64,000 nt of DNA, taken from NCBI GenBank assembly GCA_002346545.1, contig DEAA01000053.1:14787-78786 (forward strand), given 5' to 3'. Positions 51,895-60,588 of this stretch are shown piece by piece. Under the pieces are notes generated by a model. That model saw only the letters and a list, made by a program, of their open reading frames with translations, had not been told where the DNA came from and did not search any database. Numbering within the stretch: the first letter of the stretch is position 1; each line of letters opens with the position of its first letter. The translations under genes were made by a program, and so were the position numbers. Source of the DNA: Acidobacteria bacterium UBA2994. GTDB lineage: Bacteria > Acidobacteriota > Vicinamibacteria > Vicinamibacterales > UBA8438.

Positions 51895-52663
51895 GAAAAC
51901 GCTCGACCGCGCCGGTGAAGGCTGACGCCTGTTCGACGTTGGAGAGGTGCGCGGCATCGAGTTCGACCAGGTGTCCGTTCGGCACGCCGTCGGCGATCGC
52001 CTCGCCGAGCGCCGGGGGAGTCGCGGCGTCGTGCGTACCTGTCACGACCAGCGTCTGCGCCGCGATCTGGCCCAACTCGGGTCGCAAATCACCATCCCTT
52101 AGCACGGCGCACGCGCCTGCATACCCTTCGACCGAACAACGGCGCAGCATCTGGCGGAATCGCTCAGTCGTCTGCGGATCGGTAGTGCGAAAGCGGGGCG
52201 TGAACCAACGCGTGAGGCCGCCTTCAACTACCGCCTCGATACCTCCCTCGCGTACCTCCGCAATCCGGGCAGACCAGCCCTCGGCACTGCCGAGGCGAGC
52301 ACCTGTGTTGGCCGCCACCAGCCGATCGACCCGATCCGGCGCGTGGCGTCCGAGCCATTGGGCGGTAAGTCCACCCAGCGACACCCCGCAGACGTGGGCC
52401 TGTTCGGCACCGGCGGCGTCGAGGACAGCCAACGCGTCGCGGCCCAGCTGCTCAAGCGTGTAGGGTCCCACCGGAGGCTGCGATCCACCGTGGCCACGCA
52501 CGTCATAACGCATCACGCGATACCGCTTGACCAGCACCGACCACTGCGGCTCCCATAGCTCCCGCGTCGTGCCGAGCGAGTGGAGTAGAAGACAGGCGGG
52601 CGCGTCGGCCGGGCCGGCAGCCTCGTATTCCAGGCTCGCGGCGCCTGACGTCACGATCGGCAT
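51884..52663 (-). CDS. pcaD: 3-Oxoadipate enol-lactonase
   Basis: This 259-residue alpha/beta hydrolase converts beta-ketoadipate enol-lactone to beta-ketoadipate. ACLLLHSLGTTRELWEPQ holds the oxyanion His and GVSLGGLTAQW the nucleophile Ser; Asp is in VTGTHDAATPP and His in ELDAAHLSNVE. The start ATG (52661-52663) is only 4 bases after the pcaB stop, so it is the last gene of pcaHGBD. It converges with the OsmC-like gene. There is no pcaC next to it or fused to it; a fused PcaCD would be about 370 residues. Confidence 0.9.
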   Translation of the reverse strand: MPIVTSGAASLEYEAAGPADAPACLLLHSLGTTRELWEPQWSVLVKRYRVMRYDVRGHGGSQPPVGPYTLEQLGRDALAVLDAAGAEQAHVCGVSLGGLTAQWLGRHAPDRVDRLVAANTGARLGSAEGWSARIAEVREGGIEAVVEGGLTRWFTPRFRTTDPQTTERFRQMLRRCSVEGYAGACAVLRDGDLRPELGQIAAQTLVVTGTHDAATPPALGEAIADGVPNGHLVELDAAHLSNVEQASAFTGAVERFLSQ

Positions 52664-52667
52664 CGGG

Positions 52668-54041
52668 TCAGCGCTTCGTTTCCCAACGGGCCAGCACCCG
52701 GTCGATAAATGCTTGCGACTGACCCAGATAGCGGCACGGGTCCAGCCGACGGCGAATCTCGTCCTCATCGAGGTGGGCCGCCACCGTCTCGTCGTCTGTC
52801 AGTACCTCGGCCAGCGAACGCCCCTCTTCGGCAACCCGGCGACACGCCCTCGCGACGAGATGATGGGCCTCTTCCTTCCCGACAGACGCCGCCAGTGCCA
52901 TCGACACCGACTCAGCGAGCGGCAGACCGCGACTGGCCTCGAGATTCGCAAGCATCCGGTCCGGATCGATCTCGAGGCGCGTGAGGCTATCGGCCACGCC
53001 GCCCGCGCCGGACGCGGCGACGATCACGAGATCAGGAACCAGATCCCACTCGGCCTGCCAGCCACCCAGGCCTCGCTCGTGCTCCTGCGGCAAGGCGTGG
53101 AGCAACGACGCGACCAGGCCAGGCACCCTCACCGCCGCCGCCAGCGCCACCGAGGCACCCATCGGATTCCGTTTCTGCGGCATCGTGGATGAGCGCCCAC
53201 GTCCGGCAGCCCCTTGCTCCCACGCCTCGCCCACCTCGGACTGGGCGAGCAAGGCAACGTCCCGCGCTACCTTGCCCGCGATGCCGACAGCCACCCCCAG
53301 GGCAGATCCGAGGTGCCCAAGACGGTCTCGCTGGGCATGCCACGGGGTGTCGGCCACCGAGAGATTGAGCCTCGAGGCCAGCTCCGCCTCAACCAGGAGC
53401 GCGGACGGCCCCATCGAGGCCAGAGTGCCCGTGGCACCACCGAACTGCAGCACCAGCAGGTCGTCGAGCGCGACACGCAGTGTAGCGGTGACCCGGGCGA
53501 GGCCATCCAGCCAACCGGCAGCCTTGAGCCCAAACGAGACCGGGGTCGCCTGCTGAAGCCAGGTCCGGCCCGCCATCGGCACGTCGGCGTGGCGGCGAGC
53601 CAACGCCGCCGCGGCGGCGGCGGCCTCGTCCAGCCGTCCGATGACCATGGGAACAGCCTGTCTCAGTTGGAGCACCAGCGCGGTATCGGTGACGTCCTGG
53701 GTCGTCCCTCCCCAGTGGACGAACTTCGCCGCCTTCGGATCGTTACGCGCCACCTCTGCGGTCAGCGCCTTCACCACCGGTACGGCCGGGGCACCTGCGT
53801 TGGCCAGTTCGTCAATCAGGGCATCACAGTCGTAGAGATCAACCTCGGCGGCGGCGCGAATGGGTGCAACGCATTCGTTCGGAACCATCCCGCACGCCGC
53901 CTGGCTCTCGGCTAGCGCCGCTTCCACGTCCAGCATCGCCTGTACCTGAGCCCTTACCGAAAAGTGTGCCGCCACCTCGGGGGCCCCCAGATAGCGGTCG
54001 TGCAAGCGCACCGTCACGGCGGAGGACGAAGATTCAGACAT
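52668..54041 (-). CDS. pcaB: 3-Carboxy-cis,cis-muconate cycloisomerase
   Basis: This 457-residue enzyme of the fumarase/aspartase superfamily closes the lactone ring in the protocatechuate pathway, giving 4-carboxymuconolactone. The superfamily signature is GRSSTMPQKRNPMGA near residue 275. HWGGTTQDVTDTALVLQLRQ and GGATGTLAS are the other active-site segments. The start at 54039-54041 (MSESSSSAVTVRLHDRYLG) overlaps the end of pcaG by eight bases. Adenylosuccinate lyase is a possible confusion but the context is unambiguous. Confidence 0.92.
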   Translation of the reverse strand: MSESSSSAVTVRLHDRYLGAPEVAAHFSVRAQVQAMLDVEAALAESQAACGMVPNECVAPIRAAAEVDLYDCDALIDELANAGAPAVPVVKALTAEVARNDPKAAKFVHWGGTTQDVTDTALVLQLRQAVPMVIGRLDEAAAAAAALARRHADVPMAGRTWLQQATPVSFGLKAAGWLDGLARVTATLRVALDDLLVLQFGGATGTLASMGPSALLVEAELASRLNLSVADTPWHAQRDRLGHLGSALGVAVGIAGKVARDVALLAQSEVGEAWEQGAAGRGRSSTMPQKRNPMGASVALAAAVRVPGLVASLLHALPQEHERGLGGWQAEWDLVPDLVIVAASGAGGVADSLTRLEIDPDRMLANLEASRGLPLAESVSMALAASVGKEEAHHLVARACRRVAEEGRSLAEVLTDDETVAAHLDEDEIRRRLDPCRYLGQSQAFIDRVLARWETKR

Positions 54042-54588
54042 CGAAAAATACCGTTTCCATCGGTCCCTGAAGACATAGGTCGTGGACATACACCCCGTCA
54101 CCGTCCGAGGTGGCGATCAAGGTCGCGCGTCGTCCGGCTGGCACACGCCTCAGAACCGGATCGGCCTCCAAGCCAGGGCCATCTCCCAGATAGATCCGGG
54201 TCACCAGCCGCGTGAAGAGCCCCCGGGCGAACAGCCCGACCAGTAGATGCGCCGCCTGCGTCGTACCATCCGGGCCTGGCGTCTCGCCAGGACGGATGGT
54301 GTCGAGGCTGAAACAGCCCTCGGCATCAGTGGCGCCCCGACTGTAACCGCCAAAACCGTCGGCCGGCTTTCGAGGGTCGTCAGGGTGGGCCCAGTGGCCG
54401 GTGGCGTCCGGCTGCCAGAACTCGAGCATGGCGTCAGGCACCGGCGCCCCGGCGCCATCGCGCACCACCCCGCGAATCCCAATCCTGGGGCCAGGAGCTT
54501 CTAGCGCCGCCGGCACCACACGGTCGTGCCGGAGCAAGACACCAAAGAACGGACCTACCGTCTGCCAGGGCGTGATCGGCTTAGACAT
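54034..54588 (-). CDS. pcaG: Protocatechuate 3,4-dioxygenase alpha subunit
   Basis: This 184-residue subunit pairs with PcaH to form the intradiol dioxygenase that cleaves protocatechuate to 3-carboxy-cis,cis-muconate. It opens with ITPWQTVGPFFGVLLRHDR, has GAGAPVPDAMLEFWQPDATG and ends in QGPMETVFFDV, typical of alpha subunits; it lacks the iron ligands. The start at 54586-54588 is 7 bases after the pcaH stop. It overlaps pcaB by eight bases. Length is a little short for the family (about 200). Confidence 0.92.
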   Translation of the reverse strand: MSKPITPWQTVGPFFGVLLRHDRVVPAALEAPGPRIGIRGVVRDGAGAPVPDAMLEFWQPDATGHWAHPDDPRKPADGFGGYSRGATDAEGCFSLDTIRPGETPGPDGTTQAAHLLVGLFARGLFTRLVTRIYLGDGPGLEADPVLRRVPAGRRATLIATSDGDGVYVHDLCLQGPMETVFFDV

Positions 54589-54595
54589 ACGGGCA

Positions 54596-55291
54596 CTAAG
54601 CCTCCATCGGCGTCGCGTGAGGCCCCCGCAGTACTATGTCGAAGCGATAGCCCAGTGCGAGACCAGGCTCGGTCAGCTCCAGGTCGAACCCGGCCACGAG
54701 CCGCTGTCGCGCGCCAGCATCCGGCACCGCTTTGAAGATCGGGTCGAAGGCCAGCAGTGGGTCACCGGGAAAGTACATCTGGGTCACAAGCCGGGTCAGA
54801 AACGACGGCCCGAACACCGAAAAGTGGATGTGCGCCGGCCGCCAGGCGTTCTCATGGTTATGCCAGGGGTAGGCGCCCGGCTTGATGGTGACGAAGCGAA
54901 ACCAGCCCGCGCCGTCGGTGCGCACTCGGCCCGCGCCCGAAAAGTTCGGGTCCACGGGAGCATCGTGGGTATCGGAGTAATGCGCATAGCGTCCCGCCGC
55001 GTTCGCCTGCCAGATTTCGACCACGGTGTCGGAGACCGGTCGTTCACTATCGTCGAGCACCCGACCAGCAACCACGATCCGTTCACCTAGCGGCGTCCCG
55101 GGGTGCTGCCGGGTCAGGTCGTGGTCGAGCGGTCCCGGTGCCTGATGTTCGTACACCGGCCCGGTGAGTTCGGAAAGCGTCTGCGGGACGACCACGAGCG
55201 GCTCGCGCGGGTGTCGCAACGCGGTCGAGCGATAGGGTGGATGGTTGTTGGGCGGCAGGGTGGCCGGATCAGGCCGGCGGTAGGTAAACAT
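54596..55291 (-). CDS. pcaH: Protocatechuate 3,4-dioxygenase beta subunit
   Basis: This 231-residue subunit holds the catalytic non-heme Fe(III). The iron ligands are the two Tyr in GRYAHYSD and YPWHNHENAWRPAHIHFS (YPW) and the two His in AHIH, in the usual order. It cleaves the ring of protocatechuate with O2. The start at 55289-55291 (MFTYRRPDPATLPP) matches the family. It is the first gene of pcaHGBD and is divergent from the hydrolase at 55354, with 62 bases shared. A regulator such as PcaQ or PcaR is not adjacent. Confidence 0.94.
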   Translation of the reverse strand: MFTYRRPDPATLPPNNHPPYRSTALRHPREPLVVVPQTLSELTGPVYEHQAPGPLDHDLTRQHPGTPLGERIVVAGRVLDDSERPVSDTVVEIWQANAAGRYAHYSDTHDAPVDPNFSGAGRVRTDGAGWFRFVTIKPGAYPWHNHENAWRPAHIHFSVFGPSFLTRLVTQMYFPGDPLLAFDPIFKAVPDAGARQRLVAGFDLELTEPGLALGYRFDIVLRGPHATPMEA

Positions 55292-55353
55292 CCGTGAACC
55301 GTGAGCCGGTTAAGGATACCCCTAGTATGATCGGGCGTATTCAAGGAGTCGTC
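55292..55353. promoter_or_regulatory. Shared intergenic region between pcaH and a hydrolase gene
   Basis: These 62 bases separate the divergent starts of pcaH and the Abhydrolase_10 gene. They must hold both promoters or one start lies within the neighbour's leader. AAGGAG (about 55342) is the hydrolase binding site. I see no clear palindrome or standard -35/-10 pair, so no operator is claimed. Confidence 0.35.
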
Positions 55354-57288
55354 ATGCGCTGTTTCCACTTCTCCGCTCGAGTAGCGCTTGCTGGTCTCGT
55401 CGCCTTCAGTGCGTCCGACGCCGCAGCGCAGATCACGGAATTCGACCTCGAGGTCGTGGCTTCGCCCGCCCTCGACGGGCGCGAGTTCGGCGGCATCGGC
55501 ACCTACGAACGGCTCAGGGGAATTGTGCGAGGGGCGGTCGATCCGGAAGACAGACGCAACCGCGACATCGTGAACATCGACCGCGCCTCCAGAAATGCCG
55601 ATGGACTCGTCGAGTACCGGGCCACGGTGGAGATCTACCGGCCGGTCAACATGTCGAAGTGGAACGGCGCGATCTTCCACACGGTCTCAAACCGTGGTGG
55701 AGCGGGCGCAGCTGAACCGGCACTTCTCGCACGCGGGTTCGCCTTCGTCCGGATCGGCTGGCAGGGCGACCTCGAGCCGACCGAGTCCAATATCGTGGCG
55801 TATCTGCCGATTGCCACCAACGGCGAGCGCCCGGTCACGGCTCCGGCGCTGGAGGAGTTCATCTTCAACGACGCCGAATCTACGTCACGTGGCCGGCTCA
55901 CCTACCCGGCCGCCATGCCAGAGCCTTCCGGCGGGATGCTCTCGGTCCGGGCGCACCAGACCGCCCCCCGCTCCGCGCCCTCGGACCTTAATTGGCGCTA
56001 CGTCACTAACCGCGAGATCGAGATCGACCGACCGAACGGATACGACAGCGGCGCCATCTACGAGTTCATCTACGAAGCGCGCGATCCGATCGTGCTCGGC
56101 CTCGGCTTCGCGGCGATGCGGGACGCCATTGCCTTCCTGCGCTACGAACGACAGGACGCCAGCGGCAACGCGAACCCGCTCGAGAAGGACGGTTTGACCC
56201 GCACCGCCATCTCGCTGGGCATCTCTCAAAGCGGCCGGATGCTGCGTGACTTCGTCTACCAGGGCTTCAACGAGGACACCCAAGGCCGCATCGTGTTCGA
56301 CGGCGTCCACCCCAACATCGCCGGCTCACGCAAGACATTCACCAACTACCAGTTCGGTCAGCCTGGCCGCTGGCAGAAGCAACACGAAGATCACGTGTAT
56401 CCGGGCGACCAGTTCCCGTTCACGTACACCACGTTGACCGACTCGCTGAGTGGTCGGACCGACGGCCTGCTCGCCCGCTGCGCTGACACCGGCACCTGCC
56501 CCAAGGTGATCCACAGTGATGGCGAAGCCGAGCTGTGGCAAGCGCGTGCGTCGCTGGTCGTCACCGATCCGGCCGGCAAACACATCGAACTGCCAGACTC
56601 GGTGCGAGTCTTCTTGTTGTCAGGCACCCAGCACGGAGGCGGGCCGGGCGTCCACACCGGCACGCCACGGGCCGGCATCTGCCAGCATCCGAACAACCCA
56701 CTCGACCTGGGTCAAATCCGGACCGCACTCAGCGTGGCGCTGCACGAGTGGGTGGCCGACGGCACGCCGCCTCCAGCCAGCCGGTTTCCGACGGTGGCCA
56801 ACGGTGGCCTCGTCGCCGCCAGAGGACTCAAGTTTCCGGCCATTCCCGGTTCAACCTACAACGGCTCGGTCAATCCTCTCCACCTGAACGACCATCGGTC
56901 TATTCCGCCCATGCGGGGAGCTGCCTATCCGGTCCTGGTCGGTCGCATCGACAACGACGGGAACATGACCAATGGTGTCAGACACCCCAATCTAGCAGCG
57001 CCGGTGGGGACTCATACTGGATGGAATCTGCGTCGAGACGGATACGCGCCGAACCAGCAGTGCGGCGGAACCGGCTCCTTCTTCCCGTTCGAACCGACCG
57101 CCAGCGAGCGCGCAAGCTCGGGCGACCCCCGCCTGTCGTTCGAGGAACGCTACGCCGACCACGCGACCTACGTAACCGCTGTGCAGCGGGCGGCGGAACA
57201 ACTCGTGGCCAAGCGGCTTCTACTCGCCGAACATGTTGAGGTCATCGTTGAGCGTGCCGCGACCAGCCGGATCAGTAGTCAGAACTAA
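55354..57288 (+). CDS. Alpha/beta hydrolase domain protein (Abhydrolase_10 type), secreted
   Basis: This 644-residue exported protein starts at ATG 55354, with AAGGAG six bases upstream, and has a signal peptide (ending DAAAQI). It belongs to the long family labelled alpha/beta hydrolase domain-containing protein. The nucleophile elbow is GISQSGRMLRDFVY; other features are TVSNRGG early and GTQHGGGPGVHTG late. Many members occur in degradation clusters for aromatics, steroids or lignin-derived compounds. Divergent placement from pcaH suggests an esterase feeding that pathway; this is inference. GTG 55294 and ATG 55327 are weaker start options. Confidence 0.82.
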   Translation: MRCFHFSARVALAGLVAFSASDAAAQITEFDLEVVASPALDGREFGGIGTYERLRGIVRGAVDPEDRRNRDIVNIDRASRNADGLVEYRATVEIYRPVNMSKWNGAIFHTVSNRGGAGAAEPALLARGFAFVRIGWQGDLEPTESNIVAYLPIATNGERPVTAPALEEFIFNDAESTSRGRLTYPAAMPEPSGGMLSVRAHQTAPRSAPSDLNWRYVTNREIEIDRPNGYDSGAIYEFIYEARDPIVLGLGFAAMRDAIAFLRYERQDASGNANPLEKDGLTRTAISLGISQSGRMLRDFVYQGFNEDTQGRIVFDGVHPNIAGSRKTFTNYQFGQPGRWQKQHEDHVYPGDQFPFTYTTLTDSLSGRTDGLLARCADTGTCPKVIHSDGEAELWQARASLVVTDPAGKHIELPDSVRVFLLSGTQHGGGPGVHTGTPRAGICQHPNNPLDLGQIRTALSVALHEWVADGTPPPASRFPTVANGGLVAARGLKFPAIPGSTYNGSVNPLHLNDHRSIPPMRGAAYPVLVGRIDNDGNMTNGVRHPNLAAPVGTHTGWNLRRDGYAPNQQCGGTGSFFPFEPTASERASSGDPRLSFEERYADHATYVTAVQRAAEQLVAKRLLLAEHVEVIVERAATSRISSQN

Positions 57289-57294
57289 GCTGGC

Positions 57295-58653
57295 TCAGTC
57301 GGCCCACCGGAAGGCACTGATCGCCTCGAGCTCGCGGACGAACACGCCGTCGCCGCTGACCGCTAGATGCCCCCAAGTGGTCTGCTTGGCCACCTCCAGC
57401 TCATCGATCAGGTCGAACCGCTCGGGCGAAGCCCGAATGAGCCTGAGCGTTCCCTCAGAATCCAGCGTCAACATCCGATCCCCCTGATAGACCATGCTCC
57501 AGTAGTCGGCCATCGGACGCGTGCGCCAGTTCTCCTCACCCGTGCGCAGGTCAATGCTCGTCAGCCGGCCGTTCCCAAGGTGCTGGTAGACGTGGTCTCC
57601 GATCACAAGGGGAGACGACATGTAGCCAGATCCCTTATTCGTCCAGACCGTCTCAACGTCGAAGTTCACGTCTTCGGTATCGACCGATAACGGATCAACC
57701 CGCGGCGGCCGTAAAAAAAAGGAACCGTTGCGATACTGGCTAATGAAGATACCGCCGTCGTAGACGGTCGGGGTGACGATGTTCATGCCACGGAAGTTCG
57801 GCACCGACTGTCGCCACAACACATCGCCAGAGTCCGGGTCGACTCCGGCAAGCTCTGACCGGGTAAACACGACGATCTGCCGGACCCCGTCGAGCTCTGC
57901 GACGATCGGCGACGAGAAGGCGCCATCGTTCATCACCGAGCTGCCGCTGACCATCGACCGCCACAGTACCGTGCCGGTCGAGGGGTCAACCTTGATCAGC
58001 CCGTTCGACGCCTGGGCAAAAAGCGCCCCCTCGAACAGCATCGGCGAAGAAGCAAACCCGAAGGACGGCGTATCTTCCCCAAACTTGTCCGGCACGTCGA
58101 GCACCCAGCGGTCCTGCCCCGTCTCGGCGTCGAGAGCTCGAAGTACCTCTTTCATATCGCCGAGATAGAGCAACTTCCCATCGAACGCCGGCGTGGACCG
58201 CTCCCAATCCCCGCTGCGGGCCGCATAGAACGGCACGCGCCCTTCGGCCAACCACTCCCGGCGCCATACCTCAGTACCGGTCTCCCGGTCGAACGCTCTG
58301 ACACGGGCCAGCGTCTTATCAAATGGCCATGAACCGGTCACAACCGTCTCGGTAACAAAGACGCGATGCTCGGTCACAATCGGCCCGCCGTAACCCTTGC
58401 CGAGTTCGACTCGCCAAGTTTGCTCGAGCCCGCCCAGCGTCTCAGGCCAGAGCGGCCCATCGACCCTTCCATCCCTGTCTGGCCCGCGCCACTGCGACCA
58501 CACCGGCACGACCGCACTGTCTGACTCGCTCGTCTCTGGCCGAGTAGTCATTTCAGCCGACACGAGATAACCAGCCGTAGCCGACATCTGGACGGCGACT
58601 ACCGTGGCGAGGGCGGCCCGAATTGTGTTGCGGACGACTAGAAATGTCTTCAC
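57295..58653 (-). CDS. PQQ-like beta-propeller protein, secreted
   Basis: This 452-residue protein has a signal/anchor (about 1-30) and PQQ_2-type repeats: WSQWRGPDRDGRVDGPLWPE, VRAFDRETGTEVWRREWL, RALDAETGQDRWVLDV and VDPSTGTVLWRSMV. It resembles the protein at 7266-8597 in layout and length. The start GTG-less ATG at 58651-58653 is used. A run of eight A on the plus strand (57713-57720) falls within the gene and encodes the FFL part of NGSFFLRPPRV; the frame is intact. It converges on the hydrolase gene with six bases between. A ligand or enzyme activity cannot be predicted. Confidence 0.82.
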   Translation of the reverse strand: MKTFLVVRNTIRAALATVVAVQMSATAGYLVSAEMTTRPETSESDSAVVPVWSQWRGPDRDGRVDGPLWPETLGGLEQTWRVELGKGYGGPIVTEHRVFVTETVVTGSWPFDKTLARVRAFDRETGTEVWRREWLAEGRVPFYAARSGDWERSTPAFDGKLLYLGDMKEVLRALDAETGQDRWVLDVPDKFGEDTPSFGFASSPMLFEGALFAQASNGLIKVDPSTGTVLWRSMVSGSSVMNDGAFSSPIVAELDGVRQIVVFTRSELAGVDPDSGDVLWRQSVPNFRGMNIVTPTVYDGGIFISQYRNGSFFLRPPRVDPLSVDTEDVNFDVETVWTNKGSGYMSSPLVIGDHVYQHLGNGRLTSIDLRTGEENWRTRPMADYWSMVYQGDRMLTLDSEGTLRLIRASPERFDLIDELEVAKQTTWGHLAVSGDGVFVRELEAISAFRWAD

Positions 58654-58718
58654 GTCGTTTGATCCTTATCTTTTCCTGTGGCGTCCAAGCTCAATTAATC
58701 AGAAGCATAGCCAGGCGT

Positions 58719-58753
58719 TTATATGTTGTCAATATATTGTTCATATAAATACT
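58719..58753 (+). promoter_or_regulatory. AT-rich promoter with overlapping inverted repeat upstream of the carH-like gene
   Basis: In an otherwise GC-rich sequence, 58654-58789 is strikingly AT-rich. TTATATG (58719-58725) and CATATAA (58742-58748) are a perfect inverted pair around the palindrome CAATATATTG (58730-58739), although the two centres differ by about one base. TTGTCA (58726-58731) and AATACT (58748-58753) are spaced 16 bases apart, a plausible sigma-70 -35/-10 pair that the repeat covers. Binding by the downstream MerR protein would repress its own promoter. All of this is read by eye; no footprint data. Confidence 0.55.
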
Positions 58754-58789
58754 TGATTTTTCGCTGTTTACTCAGTAAATTCACAGCTA

Positions 58790-59719
58790 ATGTCAGATCA
58801 AAAGCTGTACAAGATGAGGACTGTAACCAGCGCGACAGGGTTCTCACCCGCTGTCCTCAGGGCCTGGGAGCGCCGCCATGGCCTCCTGCACCCCAGACGG
58901 GGCCCAGGTGGGCACCGCCTGTTCACCAAGGATGATCTGACACTGCTCAAGCTGGTGCGCCGCCGGATGCGTGAGGGTCGAAGCATCGGGGAACTCGCCC
59001 TCACGGGCCGAGACGAACTGCTCGCTGAGGCACGCGCACTCACGCCGGTGGGGACCCCACCGGCATCGACCACCGAGGGACCGACCACCATGGCAGCGCT
59101 CCAGGCACGTACCATCGACGCAGCGCTGGCGCTAAATGGCCCTGGAATCGAGCAAGCGCTCGACGAGGCCTTCGCTCTGGTAGCGCCCACCCAGGTCATC
59201 GCCCAGCTGATCGAACCCGTCACCCGCAAGATCGGCGATCACTGGGCCCAGGGAACCTGCGGCGTGGCCCATGAACACCTATTGAGCGGCGTCTTTAAGC
59301 ACAGGCTACGAAAACTCGTCGAAACCGCGTCTCAGCGGTCGACCAGTCGTCCACCCGTGCTATTCGCATGCTTACCTGACGAGCAGCACGATCTCGGGTT
59401 GCTGACGCTGGCATATCGGTGCGCACAGCACGGCGTGCAACCCTGTTATCTCGGTCCGAGTCTCCCGTTCGAAGACCTGGAAACGGCCTGCAATCAGGTA
59501 CAGCCCAGTGCCGTTGTACTCTCGGTGACTAGGCGGGCGCTCTACGACAGCCACCGAAGCCACCTTGTCGACTTCACTCGCCGGCAAGGCACCGGCACGC
59601 GGATCCTAATAGGCGGACAGGGCACGCCACTCGAAGATACAGGACTCACGAACCAGGGGGGACTGCTACTTGGAGGCGAGCTTTCGATTGAGAATCTGCT
59701 CAGTGAGCTCGTCGGTTGA
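58790..59719 (+). CDS. MerR-family regulator with B12-binding domain (CarH/LitR type)
   Basis: This 309-residue protein has an N-terminal MerR helix-turn-helix (residues 8-60; VTSATGFSPAVLRAWERRHG), a helical B12-cap domain with the light-sensor motif W152-x9-E162-H163 and a Rossmann-type cobalamin domain with E198-x-H200-x2-G203, the last His being the lower cobalt ligand. All residues expected of the adenosylcobalamin-dependent photoreceptor CarH/LitR are present. Such proteins bind DNA in the dark and release it when light breaks the Co-C bond. It is preceded by an AT-rich palindromic promoter. The next genes on the same strand follow after 47 bases, so they may be co-regulated. Name carH is by similarity. 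Confidence 0.85.
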   Translation: MSDQKLYKMRTVTSATGFSPAVLRAWERRHGLLHPRRGPGGHRLFTKDDLTLLKLVRRRMREGRSIGELALTGRDELLAEARALTPVGTPPASTTEGPTTMAALQARTIDAALALNGPGIEQALDEAFALVAPTQVIAQLIEPVTRKIGDHWAQGTCGVAHEHLLSGVFKHRLRKLVETASQRSTSRPPVLFACLPDEQHDLGLLTLAYRCAQHGVQPCYLGPSLPFEDLETACNQVQPSAVVLSVTRRALYDSHRSHLVDFTRRQGTGTRILIGGQGTPLEDTGLTNQGGLLLGGELSIENLLSELVG

Positions 59720-59766
59720 CGCCGCTGTCACGCTGAGCGCAGACGCCTCTGGTATCCTCGCCTACG

Positions 59767-60588
59767 ATGCCACCCGCCGACCAAGATCCAGACTCGGGAA
59801 ATCAGTACGACCGTTTCGCTGACATCTACGGCGTCTGGACCGACACTGCACCGGCAGCGCGAGCCAATCTTCCGTTCTACAGCGAGCTATATGTCGCAGC
59901 CGAAGGCCCCGTCGTCGAGCTGGGTGTGGGCGATGGCCGGATTGCGGTCGAAGCGGCGCGACGAGGCGCTCGACTGGTCGGCGTCGACGCCTCGGCCCGG
60001 ATGCTGGAGCGATGCCAGGCGCGAGCCACAGCCGCGGGAGTTGCCGACCGATTGACCCTAGTGCAGGCCGACTTCCGCACGTTCGAGCTCGACACGCCAG
60101 CCGCGCTCATCGCCCTGCCCTATCACAGCCTGGGGCATCTCACCGCCATCGACGATAAGCGGGAGGCCTTGGCACGTGTGTTCGAGCAGTTGCGGCCAGG
60201 TGGACGGTTCGTCTTCGACGACTTCGTGGTGACCGATCGGGCACGTGCGCACATGCGACAGGCCCAGCTGCGGTCCATCTTTAAGGCGCCCGATGGCACG
60301 GACCGGCTGCTGTGGGTCACCTCACTGCTCGACGACCCGGATCAGCGCATCACCGTGATCACCTGGGAGGACATGCTGGACGATAACGGTCGGCAGATCG
60401 ATCGGCAGTACCGCAAGCTGGAACTCAGCTGGCTAACTCCGGAACAGGCCCAGACGCTACTGGAGGAGGTCGGATTCAAGATCGATTCCTGCTGGGGCGA
60501 CTTCGAGCGGACAACATTCGATCCCACCAGGGCGAACGAACAGATCTGGGTGGTCCGCCGGCCCAACAGCGGGAGCCGGGCCGCATGA
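59767..60588 (+). CDS. Class I SAM-dependent methyltransferase
   Basis: This 273-residue cytoplasmic protein has a Rossmann methyltransferase core: VVELGVGDGRIAVEAARRG (motif I, binding SAM), LVGVDASARMLERC (motif II) and VQADFRTFEL (motif III), followed by FVFDDFVVTD. Substrate is unknown. N-terminal YDRFADIYGVW is common in this class. The stop overlaps folB by ATGA (60585-60588), starting a coupled chain through the SDR gene. The upstream regulator ends 47 bases before. Confidence 0.85.
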   Translation: MPPADQDPDSGNQYDRFADIYGVWTDTAPAARANLPFYSELYVAAEGPVVELGVGDGRIAVEAARRGARLVGVDASARMLERCQARATAAGVADRLTLVQADFRTFELDTPAALIALPYHSLGHLTAIDDKREALARVFEQLRPGGRFVFDDFVVTDRARAHMRQAQLRSIFKAPDGTDRLLWVTSLLDDPDQRITVITWEDMLDDNGRQIDRQYRKLELSWLTPEQAQTLLEEVGFKIDSCWGDFERTTFDPTRANEQIWVVRRPNSGSRAA

